Of a stretch of DNA of 64,000 nucleotides, positions 59,124-64,000 are shown piece by piece; the stretch's first letter is position 1, and every line of letters begins with the position of its first letter. The notes below the pieces were generated by a model that was not told where the DNA came from, made no database searches, and saw only the letters and a list, made by a program, of their open reading frames with translations. Where the stretch lies: positions 1-64,000 of the forward strand of contig VTPC01000512.1 in NCBI GenBank assembly GCA_011009095.1, read 5' to 3'. The position numbers were made by a program, and so were the translations under genes. This DNA is from Ignelater luminosus. Its lineage: Eukaryota > Arthropoda > Insecta > Coleoptera > Elateridae.

Positions 59124-61328
59124 CAAACTCTGGGATGCACCAAGCGGTATGTTTAGCAAGAAAGGAACATCGAAGAATCATTCTCAACTGTGCAACAAAA
59201 TCCCTGTAACCTGCTTCCCAGTAAAAATTAAAACTGGTTTTTTCTATCAACTGTCTAAAAACGTATTGTTTCTCGAGGTGGAGATCCAAAGTTTAACATA
59301 TTTCAGATCTTTGATATTGGCAAATATACGTAAATGGAGACTGATATAAGAAAGAGCGTTTGTAGTAGCACAGAAAATCTCATTTCAGTACATGGCCTTT
59401 TTCTTTAAAAAGCTGAAGAATCAAAAGATTCGACATCCAGAATTTTACAAATCTTGTTTTACTCAAAACTGTGCATCTGCTAAAGAATACTTCAGAAAAG
59501 CTTTTTGCTAAATTAAGTACAGATTTCGAAAATAACAGAATTATCAATTTTTTTTATTGGTGTAACATAGCTATCTGAAGGCGTTTACATTACATTTCGC
59601 CTTCTGACGAAGATATTTACTACATAAGTTTGCAAGAAAACGTAACGCTTTACAAGAATAGCCATACTAGAAATTTGATCCCAGTATCATACACACTTGT
59701 CTTATGCGTTTTGGAACCAATCTCCATAGCCTTCGAAATCAGATTTCATGTGAAAACGAAATTTGATGAAGTTTTCATTCAGTTGTTAAGTTTAATGTAG
59801 TAGTTTTGCTTTCGAATGAAAAACCATACAGTCTACGTATTTTACTTTTACGCTTTTTCATTGCACACGAGTGTGCGTTGTTTTCCGGATATCCAGGAAA
59901 CAAAGAATTTTAAATGAAAGTTTGACTCTTTGTATTTTGGGAACGGCTTACTTTTGTTCATTTCAAAGACACTTTTTATAAAGTTCGTTGCAATTTCAAA
60001 CCCTTCTCTATGTGTAATCCGTTCTAAATTATAAAACTCATGATTTATGCTTGTCAAGTTAGCAATATTGATAAAAAATTGTAATCTTCGATAATGAAAA
60101 ACTGATAGTTTGACTTTGTTTCTCTGAAAGATTACTGAAAAAAAAAAAACCATCAGTTTTGTCACATCATGTAACAGTTGTATAGTATGTTTCTTCATTT
60201 TAAAACGAAAATAAAACCGACATTTTTACATTAGAAAAATAGCATACTCAAAATGTAATTCACTGCTAATGAATGATGTTTCATAGTAGTAATATTTTGC
60301 AACAGCAACACAGCAACAAGACAAAATGAAAAATTCTACATCATTATAATAAACTATTAGCTAATGCAGACTTGGCAACATGGTGAACAAAATAGATTAA
60401 GAAAATATGGCCTAAGATTAATTCTCTACCTAACCATTAACTGTCAGCAATATACAGGTTGATTTGTTTCGATAAATAGTTATTTAAGCAACGAGGGCGG
60501 TAAGTACGTTTTACCAATTTGAGGGTAATAGGTTTGGGGAATGAGGGCTTAGCCCGAATATTACCCGAGATGCTTATAACGTTTTTGCACAATTGAGTTT
60601 CTAAGTTAAATTGCAAAATTTAAGCAAATTGATCAATTTCTTAAAATTAAAAAAAAACGCAGTGGTTGTTTTTATTATTACTGTCATGTCATGTAAACAA
60701 AATCTCAAAATTGAAAAAAAATTGAAGTTTTGTAAATATTTATTATTAATAAAAATTTGACATAAACTTTTGATTACTTACCACCCACGGGCGGTAAAAT
60801 TAACTTACCGCCCGCAATACATGGCACGTAAGTTAGCAAAAACGCCCGATTTGCAAAAATGTATATTTATGTTCGCAGTCAAAAATAAATGCAACGACTT
60901 TTCTAAATCTAGTGGCCATTGTTCCAGAAAATTGATTGGCTTTCGTCTGGCTACCTAATGAGAGTTTTTTAGATTGTGTGGATTGTGGCAATATATCAAA
61001 ATAATTATATAATGTGGTTGGTTTTTCATTACATGCTCATTAATTTCATCAGAATTAACTTTTCAAAAAATTCAAAAACTTGAGTTAGGTAGCTTTTGCG
61101 CCTTTTTCAACTGACTCAGATGACATGAAAACACCAAAAGAGCAGTGTTGTGAAGAATAAGCTTTTTAAATGAAACACCTTGTATATTATTGTATAGTTA
61201 GAATGGTTATGAAATTCTGAATACAGTGCAACTTTTAGTTTTGACCAATAAATCAGGTTGTAGTAATAATAAATTAGATTACCAAAAGTAGGCTTTGCAA
61301 GTGCGAAAAATATAATAGTTATTTCTAC
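59124..61328. other. Gene-poor DNA
   Basis: AT-rich. Inverted copies of GGGCGGTAA lie near 60503 and 60788-60810. No gene recognised. Confidence 0.4.
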
Positions 61329-61360
61329 AGTGTGCTGATTAAGTATGGAACAAATTCAAA

Positions 61361-61759
61361 AACTCGAAAAATATTAATATTTCGAAAAAAAAAACAAAAA
61401 TTGTTGGACATTTGGCAACCCCAAAATATTTTTGCAGATTATTATTCGCCATTGAATTCTGTATACAATGATCTCGAACGCCATTTAGAATGTTTTAAAT
61501 TTTCTAAACAAAAAAAATTAATATCTCCGAAAAGCGTGAGCAAATTCGAAAAATCTGAAGATCATTGTACACAGAATTCAATGGGAAATGATAATTGCAA
61601 AAATATTTTGGGGTTGCCATTTAAAAAAAACATATCGATGACGTCATTGGTCAAATAATTATGACGTCATTGATTTGTGCATAATATTAAAAGATGCCCA
61701 ACAATTTAAATCATTACACCCCTTTTTGTTTTTTTCGAAATATTAATATTTTTCGAGTT
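61361..61759. repeat. Long imperfect palindrome
   Basis: The outer arms share AACTCGAAAAATATTAATAT (61361 and 61759 inverted). The inner arms of about 60 bp share TGGCAACCCCAAAATATTTT and CATTGAATTCTGT (about 61417-61475 and 61557-61620). Two direct copies of ATGACGTCATTG lie at about 61638 and 61661. Probably a fold-back element; its true ends are unclear. Confidence 0.7.
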
Positions 61760-62124
61760 ATTTTCGAAAGTACCAATGTTTTTGATGAGATTCTTAACAC
61801 AACATAATTGACTGTATTACCAAATGAGAGGCCTGGAATAAATAAAGAAGTAATTCTTCTGCGATATTTTGAAAAAAAATGGAATGCTCAAATTTGGCAG
61901 TTCTTGCGCAATTTGGGCATGTGGATTTGAATTTTGATTATTTAGCTTTTATTGATAGTTATATTATTATTGATTTTTGTTATCACTTTCTAAAACAACA
62001 CTAATATTCTTTCTCAGACTAGCAATTATCGAGCTTGACAACTGTCCTGATTTACCACGTTTTTGATGCAACTTTTTTCATTAGTAAATATTGTATTATC
62101 CTACATAATTTACAATTTATCGAC

Positions 62125-62686
62125 ATCAGTGTGGTGCAAGAAGTTTGCAACAAATGGAAAAAATCTTGAACAATTGCTATACGAAAATGAAACTACCACA
62201 GAAGTTTGTGCATGTCTGAAATCGAAATTAACGCCAACCATAAAACCAAAAAGTTATACAGCATACAAGGGAGATACAAAAAATCAAAGGTGGCTTACTC
62301 GTAATTTTGAAAATAGAGCAATATGTTATCAAGAAAAGAATTAAAAGATATGTTCAAATATGAAATCATGGCCTTCTACCTTGAAAATTATTTTTCTTTC
62401 TTTTTATTTGAATAACTCCATCCTTGTCAGAGTTTTGCGGTCAAATATTTGCGTTTCCCGAGATATTTATTTAGTTCTTTATCTTTGTAATGTGTTATCC
62501 TAGTCTGAGTGTCACTGCAACACGAATATTATTTATTTCTTAAAAAAGTCCCACGACTTTTTGCGATTCTGATTGGCGCTTACTTTGATTGCAGACATGT
62601 ATCAACTTTTTGTAGTAGTTTCATTACCGTATAGCAACTGGTTTAATATTTTCCCATTTGTTGCAAACTTTTTGGACCACAGTGTA
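62125..62686. mobile_element. Fold-back element with ~110 bp arms
   Basis: The left arm reads CAGTGTGGTGCAAGAAGTTT then GCAACAAATGG and TTGCTATACG; the right arm, ending at about 62686, is its complement with substitutions. The + open frame at 62063-62344 lies in the left arm and is not a gene. Confidence 0.68.
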
Positions 62687-64000
62687 TATTTAATTTTGAT
62701 TTTATTTCTTTTCTAAATATGATAGAAAAATTACCTTTTTTTCATACCAGTAGTCTCATTTGATGACAGCCTATTGCACTGGCTTAAAATCCCATTAAAT
62801 ACATTGATACTTTTGAAAGTATTGACGAGTTGAAGTTTTGATCGTTTCAAAAGACGCCAATGGATCGGTAGATCGAAGTTGCTTGTACATGATTCCCGGA
62901 CATGCACAAATTATTGGCGAAAGAAATTTATCAAAAAGTTAAAAACAAATATTTTTCCTATTTATTACGAACTTTTTGGAAGCCACGGTAAATTAACTAC
63001 AGGATTTCGTCTTTTTCATAACGATAGTATTTCTACAACCAATATAACAGTAGATGCATAATTGATCAAGTTAGTAAATCACTAGCGTCTTTAACATCTT
63101 TGTTTAAAAAATGCCATACAATACAGGGTGGTTTGAAGAAGTGTGTGGATTTATTTAAGATATTAAGACGAAGATCTTTGCATGGCAAATTCTATAGTTG
63201 ACTCTCTTTCAAGAGTTGCAAATGTAGGAGAGAGTAAGCACTCATCTTAGAGTATCTTCAAGTTTAAAAAGCGTCAATAAGTTTAATAAGCTTCATCGCG
63301 TCGTTTACAAACTATAAAATCAAACTAGTTTTTTTTTCGCGTAGGCAATTCTTAGACTACACCTAATATTTGTATGCATGTTTAAGTTTGGCAAGCTTTA
63401 TCTACTTGACTCGATTTCTTCAACTGTTAAAAACAATTTTATCTCAAAGCAATAACTTAATATTCTGGAATTAATATAATACTTTGTCATTCTTAAAAAA
63501 AGTGACTGGAGACACAATAACCTTGACTCTATCTGATATTGGTTTCATATGTTATTAGCTTTATGAAGGATAAGATCTGTGCTGCTCTTCAATTTTACTT
63601 TGCTTCGCTTTCATTCGTGGGAAATGTGGACAAGTGTATCTTTTAATCCTTATAGATACATTTCCAAATATCTTATTCTAATTCACGTTTGATCATTATT
63701 AACATTCTGAAACTTATTATAAAGCTCCAAACCAATAATTTCTTTTAAGTGTCTAGTAGTCTATTTGATTAAAGTTTCCTTGTGTGGCGATAATTACTAT
63801 GTCTAGCACTCTGGAATGCTTATAGGTTACTCTTTCCAATATGAAATCATTAGACTGGTTCTTTTTATGACTAAAGTAATCAGGAAAGTGCATCATCGCG
63901 TCACTACGAATTTGTGTCAAATTTCCTGTTTAGGTTTACAATTTCCCATGCAGATGTAGAAAGAAAATTATATGTAAATGTTTCCGTACTCGTGCTTTAA
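62687..64000. other. Gene-poor right edge
   Basis: AT-rich. TACAGGGTGGTTTGAAGAAG near 63123 looks like a transposon end whose partner may be outside the window. No gene. Confidence 0.4.

Noticed and set aside
62063..62344. 93-residue open frame on +
   Set aside because: It lies across the left arm of the fold-back element 62125-62686, and the same sequence reappears inverted in the right arm.
1..64000. CRISPR arrays, bacterial operons, tRNA or rRNA genes
   Set aside because: None seen. Spliced genes and insect transposons mark this as eukaryotic nuclear DNA.

Overview
The window looks like nuclear DNA of an insect, probably a beetle, although I cannot place the species. It is AT-rich, its genes have many short GT-AG introns, and it carries mauritiana-type mariner, hAT, long-terminal-repeat and fold-back elements. 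There is one assembly gap (29991-30390). No tRNA, rRNA or CRISPR array is visible.

Four real host genes can be modelled exon by exon. (1) At the left edge, on +, are the 3' exons of the end-joining factor XLF/NHEJ1 (691-1409). (2) Convergent to it, on -, is a 15-exon NimA-related kinase with a C-terminal RCC1 propeller (NEK8/NEK9 class, 14534 down to 2403). Its model is intact and closes in frame at 751 codons except for one in-frame TGA. (3) A five-exon Rab GTPase lies on - (28752 to 23392), with a non-standard guanine-specificity motif. (4) Mitochondrial ribosomal protein L32 lies on - (37383 to 36002). It shares a short head-to-head promoter with a + strand 5' exon (about 37500-37661) whose later exons are not recognisable here. 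A decayed alpha-tubulin copy with introns (about 31975 to 30391, -) is split by a solo LTR and runs into the gap.

The rest is dominated by transposable elements, many nested and many of fold-back (long terminal inverted repeat, TIR) structure. From left to right these are: a TIR element in the intergenic/intronic DNA near 2.6-3.2 kb; a small TIR element at 6.4-6.7 kb; a near-intact 1286 bp Mos1-like mariner in kinase intron 2 (12384-13669); a mariner-derived fold-back (14980-15820); a three-level nest of a TIR element holding a hAT-type element holding a second hAT-type element (16404-19236); a small TIR element in the Rab intron; a nest of fold-backs at 32.5-34.4 kb with a Tc1/mariner transposase remnant; a 2.6 kb TIR-bounded unit holding a broken tyrosine recombinase of Crypton type (40065-42687); a 1.4 kb TIR-bounded unit holding a broken PIN/FEN-like gene (45829-47241); a fold-back with a duplicated arm (51028-52257); a second mariner-derived fold-back (55872-56874); and further TIR elements at 58.5, 61.4 and 62.1 kb.

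The most interesting structures are the two cargo-bearing TIR units. The host genes show no functional linkage to each other apart from the shared mRpL32 promoter. The right third (47-64 kb) contains no gene I can identify, apart from one GC-rich candidate exon near 49.8-50.0 kb.
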